This document shows, one piece after another, positions 8,061-15,900 of a DNA stretch of 64,000 nucleotides; the first letter of the stretch is position 1; every line of letters starts with the position of its first letter. Both the position numbers and the translations under genes were made by a program. The stretch is from Hyphomicrobiales bacterium. GTDB lineage: Bacteria > Pseudomonadota > Alphaproteobacteria > Rhizobiales > Rhizobiaceae. The stretch covers positions 213,258 to 277,257 of the forward strand of contig UEGR01000016.1 of the NCBI GenBank assembly GCA_900465685.1, given 5' to 3'. Under the pieces are notes generated by a model. That model saw nothing but the letters and a program-made list of their open reading frames with translations. It searched no databases and had not been told where the DNA came from.

Positions 8061-8864
8061 TCATGTCGGGCTCCTTGATCTTCCCTTGCCTTTTCGCGGC
8101 CCGAGAAAAAATGCATTGACGCGATGTTGCAGGGCGCGGAATTTTTCACCGCGCGATTTCAGCATGTGCTCTTCAAGCGGGGGAATGCCGGAGACATGCA
8201 CCAGCAGCCAATACATCTGGATCGGAGCAAGCAGCGACAGCCAGCTCCATGACGATGCGGTGATTGCCATCAGCGGCCACGCACACCAGAACAGCCATTC
8301 AAAGAAGTAGTTTGGATGTCTGGAATAGGCCCAAAAGCCGGTTTCACAAATTTCAGTTTTGGCTTCCGAGGTTTTGCGAAACTGCGCAAGCTGCGCGTCA
8401 GATAGCGCTTCCCCCGTCAGCGCTATGGCGACGATTGCAATTCCGACCATATCCCAGAAATATGGAAAGCCGGAGCGACTTACAGCTGCGATATAGACTA
8501 CCAGAACCAGAATGAAGGCTGCGAGAGCCTGTATCTGCAAAAACCAGAAGAGGCGAACGGAAGCGTTTTCGCCCCATTCTTTTATCAGCCTTGCATAACG
8601 GGGGTCTTCACCATGGCCCATGCTGCGCTTGGCGATGTGAAAGCCAAGGCGAAGCGACCACGCCAGAATGAGGATCAGTATCGCTGAACGTCGTTGCCAG
8701 GTCGCATCTGCAAGCATGACGGCTATGATTGAGCCCACCCCCACCGAAAACGACCAGATGGCATCGATCCAGCCGCTTTTGCCGGTCTTTCTTTCAAGCG
8801 CCCAGGCAAATGCCATGATAGCAGACAGGCTAATGGCAACAATTAAAAGCAGACCGGGTTGCAT
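8061..8864 (-). CDS. DUF1295 membrane protein (steroid 5-alpha-reductase-like)
   Basis: This 267-aa integral membrane protein has about seven hydrophobic helices. The C-terminal motif FWAYSRHPNYFFEWLFW is the hallmark of the DUF1295/steroid-5-alpha-reductase and isoprenylcysteine-methyltransferase-like fold, where the RHPNY stretch helps bind cofactor. The reaction is unknown. A reductase or lipid-modifying role in the membrane is an inference from the fold and from the neighbouring lipid-modifying genes. It is divergent from the FAD oxidoreductase operon across a 184-bp region holding two promoter-like elements of the same design. Confidence 0.82.
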   Translation of the reverse strand: MQPGLLLIVAISLSAIMAFAWALERKTGKSGWIDAIWSFSVGVGSIIAVMLADATWQRRSAILILILAWSLRLGFHIAKRSMGHGEDPRYARLIKEWGENASVRLFWFLQIQALAAFILVLVVYIAAVSRSGFPYFWDMVGIAIVAIALTGEALSDAQLAQFRKTSEAKTEICETGFWAYSRHPNYFFEWLFWCAWPLMAITASSWSWLSLLAPIQMYWLLVHVSGIPPLEEHMLKSRGEKFRALQHRVNAFFLGPRKGKGRSRSPT

Positions 8865-8899
8865 AGGGGACCTTTAGTGGAGAGTTCGCTTTTCCTTAT

Positions 8900-8929
8900 A
8901 CAATACGTTCTGTTTGACCGGTTGGTTTC
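8900..8929 (-). promoter_or_regulatory. Candidate ECF (RpoE/ChrR-type) promoter for DUF1295-phrB
   Basis: Read on the minus strand, GAAACC (8929-8924) is followed after exactly 18 bases by TATTGT (8905-8900), with CG immediately before the -10. This matches the spacing and the CGTA junction of the element in front of rpoE (15101-15130), but the -35 is weaker than TGATCC. The predicted start is about 30 bases upstream of the DUF1295 ATG. Confidence 0.45.
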
Positions 8930-8968
8930 TTAAGCGGCACAAAAAATTAAAATAATTAGGTCGCCGAT

Positions 8969-8998
8969 TGAACCAAACTTCTTCTCAAAACGTAAAAC
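8969..8998 (+). promoter_or_regulatory. Candidate ECF (RpoE/ChrR-type) promoter for the oxidoreductase-cfa operon
   Basis: TGAACC (8969-8974), an 18-base spacer ending in CG, then TAAAAC (8993-8998). The layout is the same as at rpoE (TGATCC, 18 bases, CG, TATAAT), with one mismatch in the -35. It lies about 50 bases upstream of the ATG at 9049. Confidence 0.5.
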
Positions 8999-9048
8999 GA
9001 TGAAAATGCAGCACACACGCAGCTCAACGCGCGGTGAAGAGAGGGACT

Positions 9049-10404
9049 ATGGATATCACGAACAGTCCGGGCAGCCCTAAACGTCTCAACGTCGCGATTA
9101 TCGGGAGCGGGATTTCCGGATTGTCTGCTGCCTGGCTGCTTTCGCAACGCCACGATGTGACTTTATTCGAAGCATCGGACCGCATCGGCGGCCATAGCAA
9201 CACTGTCGAATTTGAGAGCAGTCACGGTCCTGTGGCCGTCGATACCGGGTTCATTGTCTATAATGAAGTGACCTATCCCAATCTGACTGCCCTGTTTCGC
9301 GCGCTTGACGTTCCAACCGCCGCGTCGAACATGTCGTTTGCCGTTTCAGTCGGAAATGGCGCTTACGAATATTCCGGCGGTACCGGCCTCGGCCTCTTTG
9401 CCCAGCGCTCCAATCTGGTCAGCCCGCGCTTCTGGTCGATGATCCGCGATCTCTTGCGATTTTATCGCAATGCACCCAAAGACCTGAGCATCATGGGCGG
9501 CATTTCGCTTGATGATTATCTTGCACGCAATGGTTATGGCCGGGCTTTTCGTGAAGATCATCTTTATCCGATGGCGGCAGCGATCTGGTCCACCCCCGCC
9601 ATGGAAGTGGGGCGATATCCGGCTGCAAGCTTCGTCCGCTTCTGCTGCAATCACGGTCTTCTTGCTCTTCGTGACAGGCCAATCTGGCGCACGGTAACCG
9701 GCGGCAGCCGGGAATATGTAAGGCGGATCACCAAGCCCTATGCAGACCGGATCAGGCTCTCAACACCGATCAAATCCGTGCGACGTGCCGGGCATTCTGT
9801 CGAGTTGATCGACGGAAACGGCATTCCCCATGTGTTCGACGATGCTGTGATTGCCACGCATGCGGATCAGGCTCTGCGAATGTTGGCCGATCCGAGCGCA
9901 GATGAAAGCCGCATTCTCGGCGCATTTCAATATTCACGTAATGAAGCGGTGTTGCACGGCGATGCGTCGCTGATGCCCAAACGCCGCGCGGCGTGGTCGA
10001 GCTGGAATTACCTTACCAATGCAGCCACTGGCCCGGCGCAGCCATCCATCACTTACTGGATGAACCGCCTGCAACCGTTGGGCAACGCGCCTGAGACCTT
10101 TGTTACGCTCAACCCTTGTCGTGCACCGCGCGAGGAACTGGTGATCCGTCGCGAGATTTATGAACATCCGATTTTCGACATGGCGACAGATCGTGCGCAG
10201 AAGGAAATCTGGTCATTGCAGGGGCGCCGCCGAACATGGTTTTGCGGCGCGCATTTCGGCTCTGGCTTTCATGAGGACGGGCTTCAGGCCGGTCTTGCCG
10301 TGGCAGAAGATCTGGGCGGTCTGCGCCGCCCATGGCAGGTCGAGCAGGAAAGTGGGCGTATCGTTCGCCAGACTTTTCATATCCGGGAAAGAGCGCTGGC
10401 ATGA
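9049..10404 (+). CDS. FAD-dependent oxidoreductase (amine-oxidase/desaturase fold)
   Basis: The protein (451 aa) opens with a Rossmann FAD-binding motif, VAIIGSGISGLSAAWLL (about residues 15-31), and RIGGHSNTVEF. A C-terminal FAD motif (CGAHFGSGFHEDGLQAGLAVA) follows. This is the NAD(P)-binding-Rossmann/amine-oxidase architecture. Such proteins commonly sit beside DUF1365 and Cfa-family genes and are thought to act on fatty acyl chains or polyprenoids. The ATG at 9049 is preferred over a GTG at 9034 because GAGAGGGA precedes it. The stop overlaps the DUF1365 start by ATGA. Confidence 0.88.
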   Translation: MDITNSPGSPKRLNVAIIGSGISGLSAAWLLSQRHDVTLFEASDRIGGHSNTVEFESSHGPVAVDTGFIVYNEVTYPNLTALFRALDVPTAASNMSFAVSVGNGAYEYSGGTGLGLFAQRSNLVSPRFWSMIRDLLRFYRNAPKDLSIMGGISLDDYLARNGYGRAFREDHLYPMAAAIWSTPAMEVGRYPAASFVRFCCNHGLLALRDRPIWRTVTGGSREYVRRITKPYADRIRLSTPIKSVRRAGHSVELIDGNGIPHVFDDAVIATHADQALRMLADPSADESRILGAFQYSRNEAVLHGDASLMPKRRAAWSSWNYLTNAATGPAQPSITYWMNRLQPLGNAPETFVTLNPCRAPREELVIRREIYEHPIFDMATDRAQKEIWSLQGRRRTWFCGAHFGSGFHEDGLQAGLAVAEDLGGLRRPWQVEQESGRIVRQTFHIRERALA

Positions 10405-11210
10405 GCAAAGGCTTTCACTCGGCACTGTTTCCCGGTCATGTGACCCATGCGCGTTTGCGACCGAAGGTTCACAAACTGGCCTATAAAATCTACTCGCTCC
10501 TGCTTGATCTGGACGAGCTGGAAGCCCTTGATCGCAAGTTGAAACTGTTTTCTCTCGACCGTTTCAACCTGTTTTCTTTCTACAGGAAAGACAGAGGCGA
10601 TGGATCGGCTCTGCCGCTGCGCGAGCAGGTAGAACGCGCCATGGAGGCAGCCGGAATAGTACCTGATGGCGGTGCGATCCGCCTGCTCACAATGCCGCGT
10701 ATTGTGGGCTGGGCTTTCAACCCGCTCAGTGTTTTCTTCTGCTATAATTGTGGTGGCGAACTTGTGGCGATCCTCTGGGAAGTTGACAACACTTTTCGCC
10801 AGCGCCACGGCTATATGATCCCCGTCCAGAACTGCGATAACGGACGCATCGTACAAAGCTGCGACAAGGCTTTTTACGTATCGCCCTTCATGGATATGAA
10901 GCTGCGATACGAGTTTGAAGTCACACCACCCACAGACAGGCTTTCCATCCGCATCAACAGTTTTGATGATGAAGGCCTGCTTTTGACGGCCCGCCATCTG
11001 GCGCGGCGGGTTGAGCTGAGCGACGCCGCCTTGCTGCGTGCCTTTTTTTCGATTCCGTTTCTCACCTTGAAAGTGATTGGCGGCATTCACTGGGAGGCGC
11101 TGAAAATATGGTTGAAGGGCATCGGTTTACGCAAACGACCCGCAGCGCCCGAGATTTCCATCACATCTGTTCGTAACGAGACCGTCCAGCAGAGGAACAA
11201 GGCCGCATGA
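10401..11210 (+). CDS. DUF1365 domain protein
   Basis: The protein has 269 aa from the ATG at 10401, which overlaps the preceding stop (ATGA). Recognisable DUF1365 features are the N-terminal GHVTHARLRPKVHKLAYKIY, the central PRIVGWAFNPLSVFFCYN and KAFYVSPFMDM. The biochemical function is unknown. The family nearly always lies between the FAD oxidoreductase and a cyclopropane-fatty-acid-synthase-like methyltransferase, as here, so a step in membrane lipid modification is a reasonable inference. The 3' end is coupled to cfa by another ATGA overlap. Confidence 0.88.
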   Translation: MSKGFHSALFPGHVTHARLRPKVHKLAYKIYSLLLDLDELEALDRKLKLFSLDRFNLFSFYRKDRGDGSALPLREQVERAMEAAGIVPDGGAIRLLTMPRIVGWAFNPLSVFFCYNCGGELVAILWEVDNTFRQRHGYMIPVQNCDNGRIVQSCDKAFYVSPFMDMKLRYEFEVTPPTDRLSIRINSFDDEGLLLTARHLARRVELSDAALLRAFFSIPFLTLKVIGGIHWEALKIWLKGIGLRKRPAAPEISITSVRNETVQQRNKAA

Positions 11211-12439
11211 GCCAGCTCGACGAATATCATCCACTATCGGCGTCAAGCCGGACTGAGCGACCAGCTTTCAGCCCTTCGGCTATCGTTTTGAAACGGCTGC
11301 TGAAGCAGGTCCAGCATGGGCGATTGGTACTTTCGCTGCCCGGTGGTGAGGTCATTGCCGTTAATGGTCGATTGCCCGGACCGGAAGCCAAAATTGCAAT
11401 CGTTAAATGGAACAGCCTGCGTCGCCTGCTGACGGGCGGGGATATTGGCTTTGCGCAGGCCTATATCGAAGGCGAATGGACATCGCCCCATCTCACATCG
11501 GTCATCCGCTTTGCGGCGCGCAATAGCGATACGCTGACATCCACATTACGCGGATCTGGCTGGATGCGGGCGCTGAACCGTATCAGCCACCTGCTCAATG
11601 CAAACACGCGCCGCGGCAGCCGGCGCAACATCGAAGCCCACTACGATCTCGGCAATGATTTCTATGCCCGATGGCTCGACCCTTCGATGCTTTATTCATC
11701 TGCGATCTGGAACGAAACGACGCATAGCCTCGAAAGTGCGCAGGAGCAGAAGTTGCAGTATATTGCTGAAAAACTGGCGCTTGAGGGCGGCGAGAAAATT
11801 CTTGAAATCGGTTGCGGTTGGGGCGCCCTGGCGGGCTATCTCGCAAACTATCGCAATGCCCATGTGACAGGAATAACCCTGTCGCCATCGCAGCTCACCT
11901 GGGCAAAAGCCGTCGTTGAAAACGTGGGACTGAGCGATGCCGTTGACCTTCGCTTGCAGGATTACCGCGATGTTCAGGGCCAGTTCGACCGCATTGTATC
12001 AATTGAAATGTTTGAGGCTGTCGGCGAAGCCTATTGGCCGGATTATTTCGCAACCCTGAAGCGCTGTCTCAAGCCCGGCGGCAGAGCGGTCCTGCAGGTC
12101 ATTTCAATAGAAGAAACGCGCTACGAAAATTATCGCCGCAAAGCCGATTTCATCCAGAAATTCATCTTTCCGGGCGGCTTTCTGCCGTCAGATAAAGTGC
12201 TTGAGCGCGACCTTGCGAAGGCCGGTCTGGTTTTAAAGGAGACCGAGCATTTCGGCCATTCCTATGCTCTTACGCTTGCCGAATGGCGTCAGCGCTTTAT
12301 CGCCAACTGGCCCGAAATCGAGAAGCTTGGCTTTGACGATAAATTCCGGCGGCTTTGGGAATACTACCTTTGCTATTGCGAAGGTGGGTTCGAGGAAGGT
12401 GCGATCAATGTTGGGCTCTACACGATTGAACATGCTTAG
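11207..12439 (+). CDS. cfa: Cyclopropane-fatty-acyl-phospholipid synthase family methyltransferase
   Basis: This SAM-dependent enzyme transfers a methyl or methylene group to unsaturated fatty acyl chains of membrane phospholipids. The N-terminal lipid-binding region is followed by IEAHYDLGNDFYARWLD (about 142-158), SAM-binding ILEIGCGWGALAGYLA (about 198-213), MFEAVGEAYW and FIFPGGFLPS. The length, 410 aa, is typical. A Cfa homologue is a known RpoE-ChrR target in Rhodobacter and contributes to its singlet-oxygen response. Whether this copy makes a cyclopropane or another modified acyl chain cannot be decided here. Confidence 0.9.
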   Translation: MSQLDEYHPLSASSRTERPAFSPSAIVLKRLLKQVQHGRLVLSLPGGEVIAVNGRLPGPEAKIAIVKWNSLRRLLTGGDIGFAQAYIEGEWTSPHLTSVIRFAARNSDTLTSTLRGSGWMRALNRISHLLNANTRRGSRRNIEAHYDLGNDFYARWLDPSMLYSSAIWNETTHSLESAQEQKLQYIAEKLALEGGEKILEIGCGWGALAGYLANYRNAHVTGITLSPSQLTWAKAVVENVGLSDAVDLRLQDYRDVQGQFDRIVSIEMFEAVGEAYWPDYFATLKRCLKPGGRAVLQVISIEETRYENYRRKADFIQKFIFPGGFLPSDKVLERDLAKAGLVLKETEHFGHSYALTLAEWRQRFIANWPEIEKLGFDDKFRRLWEYYLCYCEGGFEEGAINVGLYTIEHA

Positions 12440-12469
12440 GCTCCACACCCACTAACGGAGGAAGCGTCG

Positions 12470-12838
12470 ATGAAATGGATACTGACGGTCGGCATGATGA
12501 CGGTGTTGTTTCCCTTCTCGGCGCAGGCGGCTGAGATCAACGGTAACTGGGCGCGCGGAGATGGCAATGCGCGGGTGAGAGTTGCCGGATGCGGCAAGGA
12601 TATCTGCGCGACCAATACCTGGATCAAGCCCGGAACACCAAAGGAGAAAACCGGCGACCGGCTGGTGATGAGCATCAACGAAACTGCAGACGGGCAATAT
12701 TCAGGTACGGCTTTCGATCCGCAACGCAACCTGACCTACAAGATCAGCGTGAAAGTCGACGGCGACACTATGACGACCAATGGCTGCGTTCTGGCTGGCC
12801 TCCTGTGTCGCAATGTGGGCTGGACCCGCATCAAGTAA
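12470..12838 (+). CDS. Secreted DUF2147 protein
   Basis: This small protein (122 aa) has a Sec signal peptide (MKWILTVGMMTVLFPFSAQAA) and one DUF2147 domain: NGNWARGDGNARVRVAGCG, ICATNTWI and a C-terminal GCVLAGLLCRNVGWTRIK. The family is predicted to form a small beta-barrel in the periplasm, and its function is unknown. A strong SD (CGGAGGAAG, 12456-12464) precedes the ATG. It lies 30 bases after cfa and probably belongs to the same transcript. Confidence 0.82.
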   Translation: MKWILTVGMMTVLFPFSAQAAEINGNWARGDGNARVRVAGCGKDICATNTWIKPGTPKEKTGDRLVMSINETADGQYSGTAFDPQRNLTYKISVKVDGDTMTTNGCVLAGLLCRNVGWTRIK

Positions 12839-12853
12839 GAGAGCGAGCTATCG

Positions 12854-13258
12854 ATGAAAGATAATCTCATAGCCTATGTGGTGACAGCGGTTGCATTTCT
12901 GGCAATCGACTCCGTGTGGCTATCCAACATGGCGAACGTGTTTTACCGCCCTGTCATGGGCGACATGCTTGCGCCGGGTTTTCGTCTCGCACCAGCTGTC
13001 GTTTTCTATGTGATTTTCGTGTTTGGACTGGTTTTCTTTGCGGTCAAGCCCGGACTTCTGGCCGGTAGTGGTACAGTCACGCTCGTTCACGGGGCGCTTC
13101 TCGGATTCGTCGCTTATGCGACTTATGATCTTACCAATCAGGCCACTTTGAAAAACTGGTCATGGACCCTGACAATCGCAGACGTGGTCTGGGGCACTGT
13201 CCTGTCTGCCGCGTCAGCCTATATTGGCTATTGGGTTACGTCGCGGATCAGCGGCTAG
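12854..13258 (+). CDS. DUF2177 integral membrane protein
   Basis: The protein (134 aa) has four predicted transmembrane helices. Family features are the N-terminal FLAIDSVWLSNMANVFYRPVMG and YATYDLTNQATLKNWSWT. No activity is known. It lies 15 bases after the DUF2147 gene and just before tspO. DUF2177 genes often accompany RpoE-ChrR targets, which supports a role in the photo-oxidative response, but this is contextual. Confidence 0.82.
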   Translation: MKDNLIAYVVTAVAFLAIDSVWLSNMANVFYRPVMGDMLAPGFRLAPAVVFYVIFVFGLVFFAVKPGLLAGSGTVTLVHGALLGFVAYATYDLTNQATLKNWSWTLTIADVVWGTVLSAASAYIGYWVTSRISG

Positions 13259-13272
13259 GTTGGAGTAAGCAC

Positions 13273-13728
13273 ATGCAAAAATGGGGTCTCCTGGCCGTCT
13301 TCGTCTTCGTCATCATTGTTGTAGGAATGGCAATCGGTATCGGTTTTCCGCCGGGCGAATGGTATGCAGCGCTTCAAAAGCCTTGGTTTACCCCGCCTAA
13401 CGCAGCCTTTGGCCCCATCTGGACGATACTTTATATCTTCATTGCCATTGCAGGCTGGCGCACATGGATAAGTGATAGCGGGTGGAAGCGGCGCGGACCG
13501 TGGTTTGGCCAGATGGTGTTGAACTTCATCTGGACGCCGATTTTCTTCGGCGCTCACATGACCGTGCTGGGGCTTGTCGTAATCATCGGCGTCTGGCTTT
13601 GCGTGCTTTTGTTTATCATGCGCGCTTGGCAACCAGATCGCATCTCGGCGCTGCTATTCGTGCCATACCTCATATGGCTATCGCTGGCGACAGCGTTGAA
13701 TGCGGCAATTGTCGTGTTGAACTCATGA
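13273..13728 (+). CDS. tspO: TspO/MBR-family tryptophan-rich sensory membrane protein
   Basis: The protein (151 aa) has five transmembrane helices and many tryptophans. Typical TspO sequences are YAALQKPWFTPPNAAFGPIW (loop 1) and VLNFIWTPIFFGAH. TspO proteins bind porphyrins and cholesterol-like ligands; in Rhodobacter TspO modulates photosynthesis genes in response to oxygen. The ATG at 13273 follows GGAG at 13262-13265; the frame is open further upstream but overlaps the DUF2177 gene there. It is last in the operon, followed by a bidirectional terminator. A porphyrin-handling role would fit singlet-oxygen stress. Confidence 0.9.
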   Translation: MQKWGLLAVFVFVIIVVGMAIGIGFPPGEWYAALQKPWFTPPNAAFGPIWTILYIFIAIAGWRTWISDSGWKRRGPWFGQMVLNFIWTPIFFGAHMTVLGLVVIIGVWLCVLLFIMRAWQPDRISALLFVPYLIWLSLATALNAAIVVLNS

Positions 13729-13755
13729 AAAAGGCGGCAAATATGCCGCCTTTTC
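13729..13755. terminator. Bidirectional intrinsic terminator between tspO and chrR
   Basis: AAAAGGCGGCA and TGCCGCCTTTT form an 11-bp stem with a 4-base loop. A/T runs flank it on both sides, so it can stop transcription arriving from either convergent gene. Confidence 0.85.
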
Positions 13756-13756
13756 T

Positions 13757-14416
13757 TTAGATGCCGATCAATGGCTGCACGAGCCGCATAAGCCAGCTCT
13801 GGAACTTGAGCGGCGCGTCAGTCACCGCAAGACAAATGCAATCGCCATCCGGTGAGGCAATCGGCTGATGCACGAGATCAGCATCCGCTTCCTCAATGTC
13901 ACCGCGCGCAAAAAGCCCGGTTCCATCATTGAAACTGCCGCTCAACACCAATGTCAGTTCGCGACCGCCATGCCCATGTTCTGGCACCGGCTTCCCCGCG
14001 GGAATTCGCAAAAGTCGAACCTGCGTTTCGCTGTCGCCGGTCTCGATTGGCACCTGATAAGCACCCCGGCCAAGCGATTTCCATTGCAGGTCCGGCAAAT
14101 CGCCACCGACATAGGATCGCAGCGGTTCCGGTATCACGGCAGGCTGCTTTATCTCGAACCGCGGTGCCGATTGTTCCATTGATTGCGGTGTTTTCTGCAA
14201 CCTGTCTTTGAAACTATCCCATGTGGATGCTTCGAGTTTCTGCGGCTCAACCGCGTCAAGAAGCTGCCCGCCAATCTGTTCAAACTGCTTGAGCCTTGAA
14301 CGGCAGGCCGGACAGAGCGCAAGATGAGTGGCGACTGCAATGCTCCAACCCTCGGCCAACGTGCCTGCAGCATAGCTTGAAAGGAGTTCGTCGCTCAGAT
14401 GATGCTTGATATCCAT
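13757..14416 (-). CDS. chrR: ChrR-family zinc anti-sigma factor
   Basis: This protein holds the cognate ECF sigma factor inactive until singlet oxygen or related oxidants appear. The N-terminal anti-sigma domain has H6, H31, C35 and C38 (HLALCPAC), the same positions as the zinc ligands known in Rhodobacter sphaeroides ChrR. The C-terminal cupin has H147, H149, E153 and H183, which are the Rhodobacter ligands shifted uniformly by six; the C193/C195 pair is also kept. All residues needed for oxidant sensing therefore look intact. The start codon overlaps the rpoE stop by one base. Confidence 0.93.
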   Translation of the reverse strand: MDIKHHLSDELLSSYAAGTLAEGWSIAVATHLALCPACRSRLKQFEQIGGQLLDAVEPQKLEASTWDSFKDRLQKTPQSMEQSAPRFEIKQPAVIPEPLRSYVGGDLPDLQWKSLGRGAYQVPIETGDSETQVRLLRIPAGKPVPEHGHGGRELTLVLSGSFNDGTGLFARGDIEEADADLVHQPIASPDGDCICLAVTDAPLKFQSWLMRLVQPLIGI

Positions 14417-14991
14417 CAGTGCGCTCCCGAATTATCGAGCGCTGCGCGCAATTTGTTGAATGCCAGCCGCAGGCGGGATTTAACCGTGCCAAGCGGGAGG
14501 TTCAGCTTCTTTGCGATGGCGCTATGCGTGCTTTCCTCGAAATAAGCGAGTTCAAGCAAGGTGGATTGCTCCTTCGGCAAGTCAGCCATTGCCGCGCGCA
14601 ACTGGCTGGCGGATTGCCGCTCGGCAATCCTCAGGTCAGCGGGCTGTTCCTCATCGGGCACAAAGGCCGGATCGGTTGGGTCGAACTCCGGGCGCCGGGC
14701 GCGTCGCACTGCATCGATGCGCTGGTTTCGTGCGATGGTGAAAATCCAGGTGGACAAGGCTCCTTTGGCAACATCGAACTGATCTGCCTTGTTCCAGACT
14801 GCAATCATGGTCTCTTGCATTAACTCTTCCGCTGTTTGCGTATCAGCAGACAGTTTGGCCATATAAGCCTTCACCCGGGGTGCGAAATGCTTGAAAATCA
14901 CCTCGAAAGCGTCCACGTCGCGTCGGGAACGGACCGCCAGCATCAATTCCTCCATTGAGGGCTGATCTTCAGGTGCGGTCTGTCCATTCAT
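14416..14991 (-). CDS. rpoE: ECF sigma factor RpoE (ChrR-partner, ECF11-like)
   Basis: This sigma factor directs RNA polymerase to photo-oxidative stress genes. From the ATG at 14991 it has 191 aa. Region 2 carries EELMQETMIAVWNKADQFD and WIFTIARNQRIDAVRR; region 4 carries LPKEQSTLLELAYFEESTHS and LPLGTVKSRLRLAFNKLR. The frame is open about 40 codons further up, but those residues (MRIMLMNTKVSFLSQQ...) are not sigma-like and overlap the promoter, so the downstream ATG is preferred. A TGATCC-type promoter in front suggests autoregulation. ChrR follows directly. Confidence 0.93.
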   Translation of the reverse strand: MNGQTAPEDQPSMEELMLAVRSRRDVDAFEVIFKHFAPRVKAYMAKLSADTQTAEELMQETMIAVWNKADQFDVAKGALSTWIFTIARNQRIDAVRRARRPEFDPTDPAFVPDEEQPADLRIAERQSASQLRAAMADLPKEQSTLLELAYFEESTHSAIAKKLNLPLGTVKSRLRLAFNKLRAALDNSGAH

Positions 14992-15100
14992 CCGTATTAA
15001 ACCCCATCCGCTCAGATGTAGCGAAGCCAGAACCTGTAAATTATGCTGAGCTTCCATGTGCCACTGTTGCGAGAGGAACGAAACTTTTGTGTTCATCAGC

Positions 15101-15130
15101 ATTATACGCAAACAGATTTAATCTGGATCA
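15101..15130 (-). promoter_or_regulatory. RpoE autoregulatory promoter
   Basis: On the minus strand TGATCC (15130-15125), 18 bases ending in CG, then TATAAT (15106-15101). TGATCC is the -35 reported for RpoE/ChrR-type sigma factors. The -35 also lies inside an inverted repeat, ATCTGG (15121-15126) and CCAGAT (15133-15138), so a second regulator may overlap it. The predicted 5' leader is about 100 bases. Confidence 0.65.
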
Positions 15131-15256
15131 CACCAGATTTCAAATGTAGGGCGTCATCACAAGCAGCACTCTCGAACTCTTACCTTTTAGCAATAAATCA
15201 TGCATCAGCTGAGTGAATTCTTAACAGCTCAGCAAGCTCTTTTTTTGCTCGCGATC

Positions 15257-15850
15257 TTATGGCTCACCAAACGCTTTCTCGTAATTGATCTCAAACGTGC
15301 GAAAGCTGTCAATCGCGGCTTCGATGCACCGTTCTTCATCTTTTTTGTCGAGCGACATGGTTTCAAGCAAAGAAACAGTCTTCTTCCAACCGGCCAGGTT
15401 TCCGACCTGCTTTGCTAGGTGTCGCGCACCGTACCCGGCGCCGAGACCAAGCAATCGCGCCTTCTGGATGAGCACTGTTGCCCCCAAAGCGGAACCTTCA
15501 AGCACGTATAGCGTACCAATCGCTGAAGGCAGATCGACAGGCGCCCCTGCGTCGAACTGCAATTCCGGCTTCTTCAGTTCTTCCCCGTCCGACAGGTCCG
15601 CATAATCCATTTGAAGTTCAGATTGAATTTTATGATTGTCCCAATCTGAGAATACTCGTCTCAGGTCACTGACATCCAGCAATGTTTCCAGAGCCAATCT
15701 GCTGTGCCAGGTGGCTTTTAGATATTTCCGGTAGGCGTCCAACGAATTGAACATGCCATATAACGAACCAAGCCTGTCAATCCGTTCGTGGTAGGGTGCG
15801 GTAGCCGCCTTCAAATCCCAACGACGTTGCAGGACGGTGCGTTGATTCAT
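15257..15850 (-). CDS. bphO: Biliverdin-producing heme oxygenase (BphO/HemO type)
   Basis: This enzyme cleaves heme to biliverdin, CO and iron; biliverdin is the chromophore of the nearby bacteriophytochrome. From the ATG at 15850 the protein has 197 aa. The probable proximal heme ligand is H21 in ATAPYHERIDRL, and the distal-helix glycine region is LYVLEGSALGATVL. The open frame extends upstream into the Crp-family gene, but a GGAAAG ribosome-binding site supports the internal ATG. It lies 50 bases after the Crp/Fnr gene on the same strand. Confidence 0.88.
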   Translation of the reverse strand: MNQRTVLQRRWDLKAATAPYHERIDRLGSLYGMFNSLDAYRKYLKATWHSRLALETLLDVSDLRRVFSDWDNHKIQSELQMDYADLSDGEELKKPELQFDAGAPVDLPSAIGTLYVLEGSALGATVLIQKARLLGLGAGYGARHLAKQVGNLAGWKKTVSLLETMSLDKKDEERCIEAAIDSFRTFEINYEKAFGEP

Positions 15851-15900
15851 TAGCAAAACTTTCCATCGTTCGTTACACGGGCCAAGACCACATAATATCG

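Noticed and set aside
14992..15111. An N-terminal extension of RpoE from the ATG at 15111
   Set aside because: These codons overlap the predicted -10 region and transcription start and do not resemble sigma region 2; the ATG at 14991 gives the normal length.
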